64,000 nucleotides of DNA. Source: Sphingobacteriia bacterium. Lineage in GTDB: Bacteria > Bacteroidota > Bacteroidia > Chitinophagales > Chitinophagaceae. Under the pieces are notes generated by a model, which had not been told where the DNA came from, ran no database searches, and was given only the letters and a program-made list of their open reading frames with translations. Below, in pieces: positions 17,857 to 26,521 of this stretch. The DNA lies in contig RDZY01000007.1 of assembly GCA_004294135.1 (NCBI GenBank), positions 124,001-188,000 of the forward strand, in the 5' to 3' direction. The position numbers and the translations under genes were made by a program. Position 1 is the stretch's first letter. Each line of letters begins with the position of its first letter.

Positions 17857-18462
17857 TTATTTAGAGTACAATTCTACTATTAGTTGCTCCTTAATATTTT
17901 CAGGAACGTGCTCGCGTTCTGGCATGGTAATGAAACTGCCTTTTTTCTCAGCTTCATTCCAATCTAACCAACCAAATTTAGGATTCTTACCACGCGTTTT
18001 GCTGGTGATTCCTGTATTGTCTGCACTTTTTGGTCTGTAAGCAATGATATCACCTGGCCTACAGGTATAAGAAGGCACATTCATGGTTTCACCATTTACA
18101 GTAATATGCTTATGGTTTACCAATTGACGGGCTTCTGGGCGACTGGCAGTTAATCCCATACGGAAGACTGTGTTGTCTAAACGAGCTTCTAATAACTTAA
18201 TTAGATTCTCACCAGTTACACCCTTTAAGCGTTGTGCTTCCTCAAAGGTTTTGCGGAACTGACGCTCTAATACACCATATGTGTATTTCGCTTTTTGCTT
18301 CTCTCTTAACTGCAAAGCATATTCGCCTAAGGTTTTACGCTTGCGAGCAGCACCATGCTGACCAGGAGGGTTGCTATTCTTACCCAACCACTTGGCATTA
18401 CCTAAGATAGGTTCGCCGAAAATTCTTGAGATTTTGGTCTTTGGACCTGTGTAACGTGCCAT
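17857..18462 (-). CDS. rpsD: 30S ribosomal protein S4
   Basis: S4 is a primary 16S rRNA binder and in several bacteria represses its own operon. Features: MARYTGPKTKISRIFGEP at the start, RLDNTVFRMGLTASRPEARQ leading into the S4 RNA-binding domain (VNHKHITVNGETMNVPSYTCRPGD), and a C-terminal LIVELYSK. Length 201 is normal. The N-terminus lacks the four-cysteine zinc knot seen in some S4 versions. It sits between rpsK and rpoA, 84 nt after rpsK. Confidence 0.97.
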   Translation of the reverse strand: MARYTGPKTKISRIFGEPILGNAKWLGKNSNPPGQHGAARKRKTLGEYALQLREKQKAKYTYGVLERQFRKTFEEAQRLKGVTGENLIKLLEARLDNTVFRMGLTASRPEARQLVNHKHITVNGETMNVPSYTCRPGDIIAYRPKSADNTGITSKTRGKNPKFGWLDWNEAEKKGSFITMPEREHVPENIKEQLIVELYSK

Positions 18463-18546
18463 ATTATTTGTCTCGATTTTTTAATGACGATGTATAATCA
18501 AAAAATCTAAAATAGATTGTACATCCAGTTATAAAATAATGAAAAA

Positions 18547-18957
18547 TTAAACCCTTCTTTGTTTAGGAGGTCTACAACCATTGTGAGGCATCGGAGTAAC
18601 ATCTTTAATAGAAGTTACTTCAACACCAGACTGGGCAATAGAACGAATGGCGCCTTCGCGACCAGCACCTGGACCCTTTACAAAAACATCTACACGCTTC
18701 AAACCAGCGTCTAATGCAACTTTAGCAGCATCAGCAGCAGCCATTTGGGCAGCATATGGAGTGTTTTTCTTAGAACCTTTGAAACCCATTTTACCAGCAC
18801 TACTCCAACTAATAACCTGACCGGTTTTGTTGGTAAAACTAATGATGATATTGTTGAATGTAGCAGAGATACGAACCTCACCGGTTGCGTCAACTTTTAC
18901 TACTCTTTTTTTGGCAGCAGATTTTGCACTGTTCTGCGCTTTTTGTGGTTTAGCCAT
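18547..18957 (-). CDS. rpsK: 30S ribosomal protein S11
   Basis: S11 sits on the small-subunit platform near the mRNA exit. The protein has the conserved body [26 protein letters not shown] (read from residue 30 on) and the C-terminal [19 protein letters not shown] basic, alanine-rich leader of about 25 residues precedes the core; total 136 residues. Unlike the tight rpsM-rpsK spacing seen in many genomes, 157 nt with several hairpins separate it from rpsM. Confidence 0.97.
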   Translation of the reverse strand: MAKPQKAQNSAKSAAKKRVVKVDATGEVRISATFNNIIISFTNKTGQVISWSSAGKMGFKGSKKNTPYAAQMAAADAAKVALDAGLKRVDVFVKGPGAGREGAIRSIAQSGVEVTSIKDVTPMPHNGCRPPKQRRV

Positions 18958-19082
18958 TGTTGCTTTTTTAGGTAATCTTTCCGCAAGAGCGGTAATAGTT
19001 AATAAATAATCCTTTTTTAGGAACCTGATACTTCTCCTACCCTTTCGGGTGATCCAAAATAACAGGATTTTTTATGTAAGAA

Positions 19083-19108
19083 AGCCCGGGGTAATTAAAC
19101 ACCGGGCT
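19083..19108 (-). terminator. hairpin directly after rpsM inside the ribosomal operon
   Basis: AGCCCGG and CCGGGCT form a 7-bp GC-rich stem 7 nt after the rpsM stop on the minus strand, followed by CUUUCUUAC rather than a full U-run. It may be a partial terminator, an RNA-processing site, or part of a structured rpsK leader. An ACCC-GAAA-GGGT tetraloop hairpin lies further on at 19039-19050. Confidence 0.4.
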
Positions 19109-19114
19109 GACTAA

Positions 19115-19495
19115 TTATTTTTTAGCTGCTTTCTTCTTACCAGCAACTGTTTTACGCTTACCTTTTCTGGTTCTGCTATTGGTCTTTGTTCTCTGACCAC
19201 GCACTGGTAATCCTTTACGATGACGAAGACCTCTATAACATGCTATATCAAGCAAGCGCTTAATACTCATAGATACTTCACTTCTGAGTGCACCTTCTAC
19301 CTTAAATTCACTATTAATGATATTACGGATAGCAGTTTGCTCATCATCATTCCACTGGTTTACTTTCTTATTTACATCAATACCTGCTTTTTCAAGAATA
19401 TACTGAGAGGTAGAACGTCCAATACCAAAAATATAGGTTAAACCAATCTCACCTCTTTTGTTTTTTGGCAAATCAATACCGGCAATACGAGCCAT
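19115..19495 (-). CDS. rpsM: 30S ribosomal protein S13
   Basis: S13 sits at the head of the 30S subunit and contacts the P-site tRNA and L5. Signatures: [20 protein letters not shown], then [16 protein letters not shown], and the basic C-terminus [21 protein letters not shown], ending in a lysine-rich tail. Length 126 is normal. It follows rpmJ by 38 nt; a hairpin lies just after its stop. Confidence 0.97.
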   Translation of the reverse strand: MARIAGIDLPKNKRGEIGLTYIFGIGRSTSQYILEKAGIDVNKKVNQWNDDEQTAIRNIINSEFKVEGALRSEVSMSIKRLLDIACYRGLRHRKGLPVRGQRTKTNSRTRKGKRKTVAGKKKAAKK

Positions 19496-19533
19496 ATTAT
19501 AGTTGTTTTATGCTGTTAATTTGATTAAATCAA

Positions 19534-19650
19534 TTATCCTTGACGTTGCTTAAAGCGTGGATTTTTTTTATTAATCACAAATAATTTACCCTTGCGTTTT
19601 ACGATCTTACAATCGGTACTGCGTTTTTTAATGGAAGCTCTTACTTTCAT
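19534..19650 (-). CDS. rpmJ: 50S ribosomal protein L36
   Basis: This 38-residue basic protein begins [20 protein letters not shown] and ends NPRFKQRQG, matching L36 over its full length. The zinc-ribbon is degenerate: the single visible cysteine (C14) is not accompanied by the other C/H ligands, so it belongs to the zinc-free C-minus form. It lies in its usual place between infA and rpsM. Confidence 0.95.
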   Translation of the reverse strand: MKVRASIKKRSTDCKIVKRKGKLFVINKKNPRFKQRQG

Positions 19651-19742
19651 TTTATCTTTGTTTACTTTTTCCAATTACAAACCAATTCATTCCCCCGCTT
19701 TTAATATTTCACTCCTCTTCTCCTACTCTTACACTTTTAACC

Positions 19743-19961
19743 CTATTTGTACCTAAAAATAATTCTACCTCTACTTAGGTCATAGGGGCTCATTTCTACA
19801 CCAACTTTATCGCCTGGTAAAATTCGGATATAGTGCATCCGCATTTTACCAGATATAGTAGCCAATATTTCATGACCATTTTCTAATTTTACCCTGAACA
19901 TAGCATTGCTTAATGCTTCTAGGATAACTCCATCTTGTTTAATCAGTGGTTGTTTCGACAT
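19743..19961 (-). CDS. infA: translation initiation factor IF-1
   Basis: IF-1 occupies the A site of the 30S subunit during initiation. The 72-residue product is an S1-type OB fold with the family hallmarks [40 protein letters not shown] and [14 protein letters not shown]. It leads the ribosomal block here: a perfect -7 box lies at 19978-19985, and a terminator at 20111 ends the gene upstream. In many Bacteroidota secY and map precede infA; here they do not. Confidence 0.96.
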   Translation of the reverse strand: MSKQPLIKQDGVILEALSNAMFRVKLENGHEILATISGKMRMHYIRILPGDKVGVEMSPYDLSRGRIIFRYK

Positions 19962-19977
19962 ACTATTTTTGGGGCTG

Positions 19978-19985
19978 CAAAGATA
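19978..19985 (-). promoter_or_regulatory. -7 promoter box for infA and the alpha operon
   Basis: TATCTTTG followed by CA on the minus strand is an exact TAnnTTTG match; the expected start near 19971 leaves a 10-nt leader before infA. The -33 region is T-rich without a clear TTG. Confidence 0.6.
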
Positions 19986-20110
19986 TCAAAATCTAACTGA
20001 AATATGAAAAATTAGTGGAAAAAACTCTCAAAAATGTGGAAAAATACTTGTTTAAAAGCCTAAATACTGTCTTAAGAGGGTAAAATAGGGGTAATAATAC
20101 AGGTAAAGGG

Positions 20111-20140
20111 ATAAAAAATCCGGCAGAATTACCTGCCGGA
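20111..20140 (-). terminator. intrinsic terminator after the gene at 20166
   Basis: On the minus strand an 8-bp stem TCCGGCAG/CTGCCGGA (20133-20140 with 20119-20126) is followed by UUUUUUA. It isolates the infA promoter from the upstream gene. Confidence 0.85.
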
Positions 20141-20165
20141 GCAATTATTTTCTATCACTAAATGG

Positions 20166-20570
20166 TTACATCGGATCGCTGGTCAAGTAAATTTTAGTCA
20201 TGTCATGGTACTGATTTTGTAACTGGTGTACTGAATGAACAGCTGGATGGTGTCGCTTATCTTCTCGATACCACATTTCTATAAAAGAAAAATCACCTGC
20301 TTTGGGGGTTACAATTCGGAAAGATCCTTTCATGTACTTAATAGACCCATCTTCATTTTGTTGCTTACTAAAGCTTAGGTTGGTTAACGCAGCTTCATCT
20401 AGCGGAATGGCGTAGAGATGGTCTGTAGAAAACCAAAATTCTTGTACTGAAGTGCGAAGGCAAACCTGCTTTTCATCTCCATTTAAACGGGTTACTTCTC
20501 CTTGCCAGCGTTTTCCATCATATTCTCCTATGAGGTAGTCGCCGACCTTAATTTCGTTGAATTTAATCAT
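20166..20570 (-). CDS. conserved hypothetical protein
   Basis: I do not recognise a named family. The 134-residue protein is soluble, with no signal peptide or membrane helix. The N-terminal third (IKVGDYLIGEYDGKRWQGEV, then TRLNGDEKQVCLRTSVQEFW) looks like a small SH3-like or Tudor-like beta barrel: glycine after each short strand and alternating hydrophobics. The C-terminal half holds SFRIVTPKAGDFSFIEMWYR and a histidine-rich segment (KRHHPAVHSVHQLQNQYH). It has its own terminator at 20111 and follows hmgA by 102 nt on the same strand. Function unknown. Confidence 0.7.
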   Translation of the reverse strand: MIKFNEIKVGDYLIGEYDGKRWQGEVTRLNGDEKQVCLRTSVQEFWFSTDHLYAIPLDEAALTNLSFSKQQNEDGSIKYMKGSFRIVTPKAGDFSFIEMWYREDKRHHPAVHSVHQLQNQYHDMTKIYLTSDPM

Positions 20571-20672
20571 AATGGCAATTGATTTTGACTATTAAATTAA
20601 AGGATTTTTTTGAATTCTAAATATATCTTCAACAATATTTCTTATCAACCTATCAATGTCTACCTTTCCACC

Positions 20673-21830
20673 TTACTCCGCCCAACTCATGGTATATCCT
20701 TGGTTTTCAATTGCAATAGCTGCTTCAGTTAGTTGAAGTGGATGAAAAGTATCTATCATAACGGCTAATTCTTGGGTCTCCTTTTTACCAATACTTTTTT
20801 CTACTGAACCTGGATGAGGCCCATGCGGTATGCCCGCAGGATGTAGGGTCATCATTCCTCTAGTCACATTTTTACGACTCATAAAATCACCATCTACATA
20901 ATACAAAAGTTCATCGCTGTCAATATTACTATGGTTATACGGAGCAGGAATGGCATTGGGATGATAATCATAAAGGCGGGGACAAAAACTACATACCACA
21001 AAATTTTGGGCCTCAAAAGTCTGGTGCACTGGCGGTGGTTGGTGTACCCTACCCGTAATAGGTTCAAAATCGTGTATGCTAAATATATATGGATAGCAAT
21101 ATCCATCCCAACCAATTACATCAAAAGGATGAGTACCATAATGCAACCCATAGATTATACCTCGCTTCTTAGTTTTAATTAGGAAGTCGCCTTTTTCATC
21201 TTTGGTAATCAATTGCTGGGGACCTCGAATATCCCTCTCACAATAAGGGGAATGCTCCAGCAATTGTCCATTCTTACTGGTATAACGCTTGGGGTAACGG
21301 AGGGGACTAAAACTTTCTACAATAAGCAATCGATTCTGGGGGGTGTTAAAATGAATTTGGTAAATAGATCCTCGTGGTATAATAATATAGTCGCCATAAC
21401 CAAATAATAGTTCTCCATATTGGGTTAAAAGTCTACCTGATCCTTCGTGAATAAAAATAAGTTCATCGGCATCGGCATTCTTATAGAAATAATCGGTTAT
21501 ACTTTGCTCAGGTGCGGCCAAAACAATATGGCAATCATTATTTACTAGGATGGCTTTTCTACTTTGGAGGAAATCTGCTTGAGGCTTTACTTTGAATCCT
21601 TCAAAACTTCTATGTTTGAGCATTTTCTCTTCTGCAATTTTGGGCATCACCGAAAAAGGTTCATCTGTACTAATAATTTGAGTAGGTGGATAAATATGGT
21701 ACAACAAAGAATAATCGTTGCTGAAACCTTCTGTAGAAAAAAGCTGTTCCGAATACAACCCTCCATCGGGCTTACGAAATTGGGTATGGCGTTTATGGGG
21801 AATATTTCCCAAGCAGGCATAGTGGGGCAT
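20673..21830 (-). CDS. hmgA: homogentisate 1,2-dioxygenase family protein
   Basis: The enzyme opens the ring of homogentisate to maleylacetoacetate in tyrosine catabolism, using a non-haem Fe(II). The N-terminus (MPHYACLGNIPHKRHTQFRK) matches the family. Candidate iron ligands sit in the C-terminal cupin: NHSNIDSDELLYY supplies a His and a Glu, and PHGPHPG the second His. At 385 residues it is shorter than human or Pseudomonas HGD (about 430-445), as in many Bacteroidota members. No other tyrosine-degradation gene lies nearby, so the exact substrate is inferred from family only. Confidence 0.82.
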   Translation of the reverse strand: MPHYACLGNIPHKRHTQFRKPDGGLYSEQLFSTEGFSNDYSLLYHIYPPTQIISTDEPFSVMPKIAEEKMLKHRSFEGFKVKPQADFLQSRKAILVNNDCHIVLAAPEQSITDYFYKNADADELIFIHEGSGRLLTQYGELLFGYGDYIIIPRGSIYQIHFNTPQNRLLIVESFSPLRYPKRYTSKNGQLLEHSPYCERDIRGPQQLITKDEKGDFLIKTKKRGIIYGLHYGTHPFDVIGWDGYCYPYIFSIHDFEPITGRVHQPPPVHQTFEAQNFVVCSFCPRLYDYHPNAIPAPYNHSNIDSDELLYYVDGDFMSRKNVTRGMMTLHPAGIPHGPHPGSVEKSIGKKETQELAVMIDTFHPLQLTEAAIAIENQGYTMSWAE

Positions 21831-21971
21831 GGCAAGCGTATTGAGGATTAAAACGATTCAGTACTAAATTAATGAACTTGTAGGCTTGTAGGCATTTAAA
21901 TTAAAAGAATTTTAAACACCTAAATACGGTTCAGCACAACCCAATAAACCACTCAATAGGTTGAATATAAA

Positions 21972-22451
21972 TTATGCAACTGGCATACCAGGGAAATAAG
22001 GGCGACCAATAATTTCTCTAAAAGGCCAAGGTATTCCTGCAAGTATTAATACAAGTGCAATTAATAAATAGTAGAAGGCTTTTTTGTACTTTTCTTCGTC
22101 CGAAATTTGCTTTTTGTATACACCATGAGCTAAGGTAATTAATAGTATAGCAATGATCATTGTAGTTGGATGTTCAACCCAGAAAAATCTGAAAAAGCGA
22201 TCTTTCATTACAGAACTTCCTTCTGGCAAATTAGTGGTAAAAATTCCATACCTACCCAATGCAGTTTGATAGAGACCAAGCAATAAAGTAATATGAGCTG
22301 CTATCATAGTAAACAACCAAAGCTTCTTATCTGCTATTTGAAATACTTTTTTAGCAGACCACCCGCTGTATGCCTTATATATAGAAACCAGCAGTAAAAT
22401 AAGTATTACCCAACGAAGAAAATTATGTAAGTGCAGCAGTCCAGTTTGCAT
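21972..22451 (-). CDS. small histidine-containing integral membrane protein (cytochrome b-like)
   Basis: The 159-residue protein has four to five membrane helices (about residues 10-28, 45-65, 92-110, 122-142). Histidines fall in or next to helices: LLHLHNFLRW at the N-terminus, AAHITLLLG, EHPTTM and LAHGVY, the arrangement expected of a haem b-binding helical bundle. Bacteroidota homologues are often annotated cytochrome B, but I cannot verify haem ligation. It diverges from mqnE and lies near NDH-2, so a role in quinone-linked electron transfer is plausible but unproven. Confidence 0.6.
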   Translation of the reverse strand: MQTGLLHLHNFLRWVILILLLVSIYKAYSGWSAKKVFQIADKKLWLFTMIAAHITLLLGLYQTALGRYGIFTTNLPEGSSVMKDRFFRFFWVEHPTTMIIAILLITLAHGVYKKQISDEEKYKKAFYYLLIALVLILAGIPWPFREIIGRPYFPGMPVA

Positions 22452-22604
22452 ATAGATGTATTTTGTGGCAAGTTAATATAAGTTTTTCGGATATTGAAGT
22501 GGAATAACCAGCATAGATGAAGTAGTTGGTGATTATTCCTATGCCGATATCAGCTATTGGCATCATCTATAAGGGTTTAATGAACCTTGACCATAATTCT
22601 TTAG

Positions 22605-22612
22605 TAGCTTTG
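22605..22612 (+). promoter_or_regulatory. -7 promoter box for mqnE
   Basis: TAGCTTTG followed by CA is an exact TAnnTTTG match; a TTG at 22587-22589 is 15 nt upstream, shorter than the usual 19-22. Transcription would begin near 22619, nine nt before ATG 22628, which rules out the upstream start at 22526. Confidence 0.55.
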
Positions 22613-22627
22613 CAAAAACGCTCACTC

Positions 22628-23800
22628 ATGAACAGTCCTGCCCTAAAAATATTAGTAGATGCAGCAAAAGATCCAATACTGCAAGCCATCGGTTACAAGG
22701 TATTGAACAAAGAGCGAATCAATTTTGAGGATGGGGTTGTTTTGTTCAAAAAAGCATCACTTTCTTATGTCGGCGCATTGGCCAATTGGGTGCGTGAAGA
22801 AAAACATGGCAATAAAACTTATTTTAATCGCAACTTTCATATTGAACCTACTAATGTTTGTGTTTTTTCCTGCGCATTCTGTTCTTACTCGAAACTATAT
22901 TCTAATAGAGAAGAAGGTTGGGAATTGAGTATCGACCAGATGATGCATATTGTAAAAAGTTATGATGGCAAACCTGTTACAGAAGTGCATATTGTAGGTG
23001 GGGTTCATCCCAAGATGAATATGGATTTTTTTCTTGCTTTACTCCGAACCATTAAAGCATATCGGTCTGATTTGCATATTAAAGCATTCACGCCAGTTGA
23101 GTTGGATTATATGTTTAGGAAAGCAAAAGTTACCGTTGAGGAAGGCATGCGTTTATCGCATGAAGCAGGATTAGATTCACTGCCAGGTGGAGGTGCTGAA
23201 ATATTTCATCCCGATATTAGAAAACAAATTTGTGCCGATAAAGTGGATGCAGATGGCTGGCTTGCCATACATAAAGCAGCGCATCAATTGGGTATGCATA
23301 GTAATGCAACACTGCTATATGGGCATATAGAGGAATATTGGCATAGAATACACCATATGGATCGCTTGCGGAGTTTACAAGACGAGACTGGAGGATTCAA
23401 TACATTTATTCCATTGAAGTTCCGCAATAAGGAGAATGATATGAGTCATATTAAAGAGTCTACCATTGTAGAAGATATGAAAATGTATGCGGTATCGCGA
23501 TTGTATATGGATAATTTTCCGCACGTAAAAGCCTACTGGCCTATGTTGGGTAGGCAGAATGCCCAGCTCAGTCTCTCTTTTGGCGTAAATGATGTAGATG
23601 GAACCATTGATGATTCTACTAAAATTTATGCGATGGCAGGCAGTGAAGAACAAACGCCTACTATGAGTACAGCCGATTTGGTACGCTTAATTAAACAGGT
23701 AAAACGACAGCCAATAGAGCGTGGTACACTCTACAATGAAATAAAAGATTATAGCAATATAGAAGCCGCTACGCTAGCGGTAGATCCGGGGTTAAATTAG
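22628..23800 (+). CDS. mqnE: aminofutalosine synthase MqnE (radical SAM)
   Basis: MqnE joins 3-enolpyruvylbenzoate to a SAM-derived adenosine radical to give aminofutalosine, the second step of the futalosine menaquinone pathway. The [4Fe-4S]/SAM motif is C78-x3-C82-x2-C85 within NVCVFSCAFCSY. Family features follow: VTEVHIVGGVHPKM, KAFTPVELDYM, LPGGGAEIFHPDIRKQICADK. The product is 390 residues. I chose ATG 22628 (MNSPALKILVDAAKD) because the promoter box at 22605 lies within the longer frame. Together with mqnA at 5205 it shows that the organism uses this pathway rather than Men enzymes. Confidence 0.93.
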   Translation: MNSPALKILVDAAKDPILQAIGYKVLNKERINFEDGVVLFKKASLSYVGALANWVREEKHGNKTYFNRNFHIEPTNVCVFSCAFCSYSKLYSNREEGWELSIDQMMHIVKSYDGKPVTEVHIVGGVHPKMNMDFFLALLRTIKAYRSDLHIKAFTPVELDYMFRKAKVTVEEGMRLSHEAGLDSLPGGGAEIFHPDIRKQICADKVDADGWLAIHKAAHQLGMHSNATLLYGHIEEYWHRIHHMDRLRSLQDETGGFNTFIPLKFRNKENDMSHIKESTIVEDMKMYAVSRLYMDNFPHVKAYWPMLGRQNAQLSLSFGVNDVDGTIDDSTKIYAMAGSEEQTPTMSTADLVRLIKQVKRQPIERGTLYNEIKDYSNIEAATLAVDPGLN

Positions 23801-23850
23801 TGAGTAGCTCCAATATTATTTTCAGCTTTTACCATGAAACTAATTGGTCG

Positions 23851-25107
23851 CTAAATTAGTTTTTTCTTCGGTAATAAAATCAACCTAAGTGTGGTATCAT
23901 TGGTAAAATAACTGATGGCCCAATTGATGAATATGATCAGCCTGTTTTTTACACTTACTATCAGCATAAGGTGTAGGAACATCCAGACAAACCAAGCCAA
24001 TCTACCCTGAAAACTAAAATTAGGAAGGTCAACCACTGCCTTTCTTTTTCCTACGGTAGCCATCGTTCCAGGGTTCTTATATGCAAATGGTCTTTCCTGT
24101 TTTTCTTTATGCTGTTGGTTAATATTATACACCAAATTTTTTGCTTGCTCAATAGCTACATTCGCCAGTTGAGGATGCCCTTTTGGGAATTCCTCTGTAA
24201 CCATATAAGCTATATCGCCTACGGCGTAAATATTTTTATACCCTTCTACCCTATTGTACAAATCTACTTTTAGGCGATTGCCTCTAACCAATTTGTCAGC
24301 AGGAAGCCCGGTAGGAATATTCCCAGTTACTCCTGCGGCCCAAATCATGGTTTTGGTTGTGATGGTATCTCCATTACCGAGCATCACCGTTGTGCCATCA
24401 AAATCTTTTACGGCTGTATTGGTATGCACATAAACCCCCATTTGTTCAAGATAATATTTAGATTTCTCTTGAGATGCTTTGCTCATCACCCCTAAAATGG
24501 CAGGCCCCGCCTCTAATAGATGTACGGCAAGTTTGGAGAAATCCATATCTGGATAATCTTTCGGAAGAATATTTTTCTTAAGTTCAGCCAAAGAGCCAGA
24601 AAGCTCCACACCAGTTGGCCCCCCGCCTACTACCACAATATTCATTAGTGCATCAAGTGTATCGGGCGCTGCGGTTAATGCAGCTTCAAAATTCAATAGA
24701 ATATGATTGCGTAATGCAATTGCTTCGTTGGTAGATTTCATGGGGAATGCAAACGCTTCAATATTTTTATTCCCAAAATAATTGGTCGTACACCCAGTGG
24801 CAATAATAAGTTGGTCGTATTCAAACACCCCAATATCTGTATTTACTTTATTGGTACTGGAATCAATTGATTCAATATTTGCCAATCGTACATGAACCTG
24901 CTTTTTATGTTGAAATACTTTTCTTAGTGGAAATGAAATAGAACTTGGTTCCAAACGGGCTGTAGCTACCTGATACATTAATGGTTGAAATTGGTGAAAA
25001 TTGTATTGATCTATTAAAGTAATATCATTGGAAGTATCACTTAACCTTCTTGCTATTTGTAATCCCGCAAATCCTGCTCCTAAAATAACAATTCGTTGTG
25101 TACTCAT
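23851..25107 (-). CDS. ndh: type II NADH:quinone oxidoreductase (NDH-2)
   Basis: NDH-2 passes electrons from NADH via FAD to menaquinone without pumping protons. The protein has two Rossmann motifs, IVILGAGFAGLQIARRL at the start for FAD and IVVVGGGPTGVELSGSL in the middle for NADH, plus YAVGDIAY near the C-terminus that contacts FAD. The last 60 residues (LAWFVWMFLHLMLIVSV and a second hydrophobic stretch) form the membrane anchor. I chose MSTQRIVILG at 25107, 418 residues; a promoter at 25119-25149 supports this. It diverges from the riboswitch-controlled nrd operon. Confidence 0.9.
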   Translation of the reverse strand: MSTQRIVILGAGFAGLQIARRLSDTSNDITLIDQYNFHQFQPLMYQVATARLEPSSISFPLRKVFQHKKQVHVRLANIESIDSSTNKVNTDIGVFEYDQLIIATGCTTNYFGNKNIEAFAFPMKSTNEAIALRNHILLNFEAALTAAPDTLDALMNIVVVGGGPTGVELSGSLAELKKNILPKDYPDMDFSKLAVHLLEAGPAILGVMSKASQEKSKYYLEQMGVYVHTNTAVKDFDGTTVMLGNGDTITTKTMIWAAGVTGNIPTGLPADKLVRGNRLKVDLYNRVEGYKNIYAVGDIAYMVTEEFPKGHPQLANVAIEQAKNLVYNINQQHKEKQERPFAYKNPGTMATVGKRKAVVDLPNFSFQGRLAWFVWMFLHLMLIVSVKNRLIIFINWAISYFTNDTTLRLILLPKKKLI

Positions 25108-25118
25108 ATATTTTTTTT

Positions 25119-25149
25119 TAAAGATACAATTTATGATGCGCTGTCGCAA
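25119..25149 (-). promoter_or_regulatory. promoter of the NDH-2 gene
   Basis: On the minus strand TTG (25147-25149), 20 nt of spacer, then TATCTTTA (25119-25126), one base off TAnnTTTG. The start would be only a few nt before ATG 25107, giving an almost leaderless message. Confidence 0.5.
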
Positions 25150-25169
25150 CTGGCACTTACCACTAATTC

Positions 25170-25181
25170 TAGCATATGCTA
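25170..25181. repeat. 12-bp perfect palindrome between ndh and nrdB
   Basis: TAGCATATGCTA is self-complementary and lies 20 bp upstream of the ndh -33 element, where an operator or activator site could sit. No matching factor is encoded nearby. Confidence 0.35.
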
Positions 25182-25248
25182 TGCCAGTTTTCAACATGGG
25201 GTGAATAATATCTTTTTAAGTATCCGTAATTAGGAACTTACTTTACAC

Positions 25249-25416
25249 TTGTATGGTTGATACTGCTCATGCAGTTCATTAAAAGGGAATCAGGTTAAAA
25301 TCTTGAACTATCCCCGTAGCTGTAAGCTCCAACAATTTTGTTTATACCCACGCCACTGTTGAAATATACGGGAAGGCTTTAAACAAAGGAGCAAGTCAGA
25401 AGACCTGCCAATACAA
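25249..25416 (+). promoter_or_regulatory. cobalamin (B12) riboswitch aptamer
   Basis: The core elements appear in order: TTAAAAGGGAAT, the AACTATCCCCGTAGCTGTAA block, GCCACTG (25352-25358), GGGAAGGC (25370-25377) and the B12 box AGTCAGAAGACCTGCC (25394-25409). TTGTAT (25249-25254) and ATACAA (25411-25416) can form the closing P1; GCTCC (25326-25330) pairs with GGAGC (25388-25392). It precedes nrdB-nrdA by about 115 nt. Adenosylcobalamin would switch off this B12-independent reductase. A 10-nt segment at 25457-25466 is fully complementary to 25407-25416 and probably belongs to the expression platform. Confidence 0.92.
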
Positions 25417-25532
25417 AATGGTAACAAGGCTTTCGGGTGAAAGGCTAGTGTACTGATTGTATTGGCTACTGCCCGTGGCTTCGCTTTCTGCACTATTGCT
25501 TTTATCTGCAAGTAAAATTTAAAATATTTACT

Positions 25533-26504
25533 ATGCATAATAACGAAGAACTATTACTTAAAGAAAACAAAGATCGGTTTGTGATTCTTCCCATTAATTA
25601 CCCCAAAATATGGGAACAGTATAAACGTCACGAAGCAAGTTTCTGGACGGCAGAAGAAATAGACTTGAGTGGTGACACCAAAGATTGGGAGAATTTGAAT
25701 GATGGTGAACGTCACTTTATTTCTCATATTCTTGCATTTTTTGCCGCCAGTGACGGAATCGTTAATGAAAATTTAGCCGTTAATTTCATGAGTGAAGTAC
25801 AATTGCCTGAAGCAAGGTGCTTCTATGGATTTCAAATTATGATGGAGAATATTCACAGTGAAACCTATGCCTTATTAATTGATACCTATATTAAAGATCC
25901 ACAAGAAAAACATAAATTATTTCACGCCATTGATACGGTTCCAGCTGTTAAACGAAAAGCCGAATGGGCTTTGAGGTGGATTGTAAATGGAAGTTTTGCT
26001 GAAAGATTGGTGGCCTTCGCAGCAGTAGAAGGAATATTTTTTAGTGGCAGCTTCTGCTCTATTTTTTGGATGAAAAAAAGAGGATTAATGCCGGGACTAA
26101 CTTTTAGCAATGAACTCATCAGTAGAGATGAAGGGCTGCACTGTGAATTTGCCTGCTTACTCTATGGTATGTTGCAAAATAAGTTGACCGAAACTGCTGT
26201 CCACTCCATTATTAGGGATGCGGTTGAGATTGAAAAAGAATTTATTACGGAAGCTTTGCCAGTAGACTTAATTGGAATGAATGCAAAGTTGATGAAACAG
26301 TATATTGAATTTGTTGCCGATAGATGGTTAAATGAATTGGGTTATACTAAACTGTTTAATGCTACCAACCCTTTTGATTTTATGGAAATGATTTCCTTAC
26401 AGGGGAAGACTAATTTCTTTGAAAAAAGAGTGGGCGATTATCAGAAAGCAGGCGTATTGGGCAATCAAGCGTCTCAAGTATTTTCTACCGACGAAGACTT
26501 TTAA
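25533..26504 (+). CDS. nrdB: class Ia ribonucleotide reductase, small (radical-bearing) subunit
   Basis: NrdB holds the di-iron centre and tyrosyl radical that start ribonucleotide reduction. Iron-ligand and radical residues are visible in E105-N-I-H108-S-E-T-Y112 (E. coli E115, H118, Y122 equivalents), with [13 protein letters not shown] (first Asp/Glu region) upstream and a second Glu/His set in [14 protein letters not shown]. The sequence resembles the eukaryotic R2 type more than E. coli NrdB. The C-terminus ends FSTDEDF, the usual acidic-aromatic tail that docks into NrdA. Length 323. The gene follows the cobalamin riboswitch and precedes nrdA by 17 nt. Confidence 0.96.
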   Translation: MHNNEELLLKENKDRFVILPINYPKIWEQYKRHEASFWTAEEIDLSGDTKDWENLNDGERHFISHILAFFAASDGIVNENLAVNFMSEVQLPEARCFYGFQIMMENIHSETYALLIDTYIKDPQEKHKLFHAIDTVPAVKRKAEWALRWIVNGSFAERLVAFAAVEGIFFSGSFCSIFWMKKRGLMPGLTFSNELISRDEGLHCEFACLLYGMLQNKLTETAVHSIIRDAVEIEKEFITEALPVDLIGMNAKLMKQYIEFVADRWLNELGYTKLFNATNPFDFMEMISLQGKTNFFEKRVGDYQKAGVLGNQASQVFSTDEDF

Positions 26505-26521
26505 AACTAAAATATTATCCC

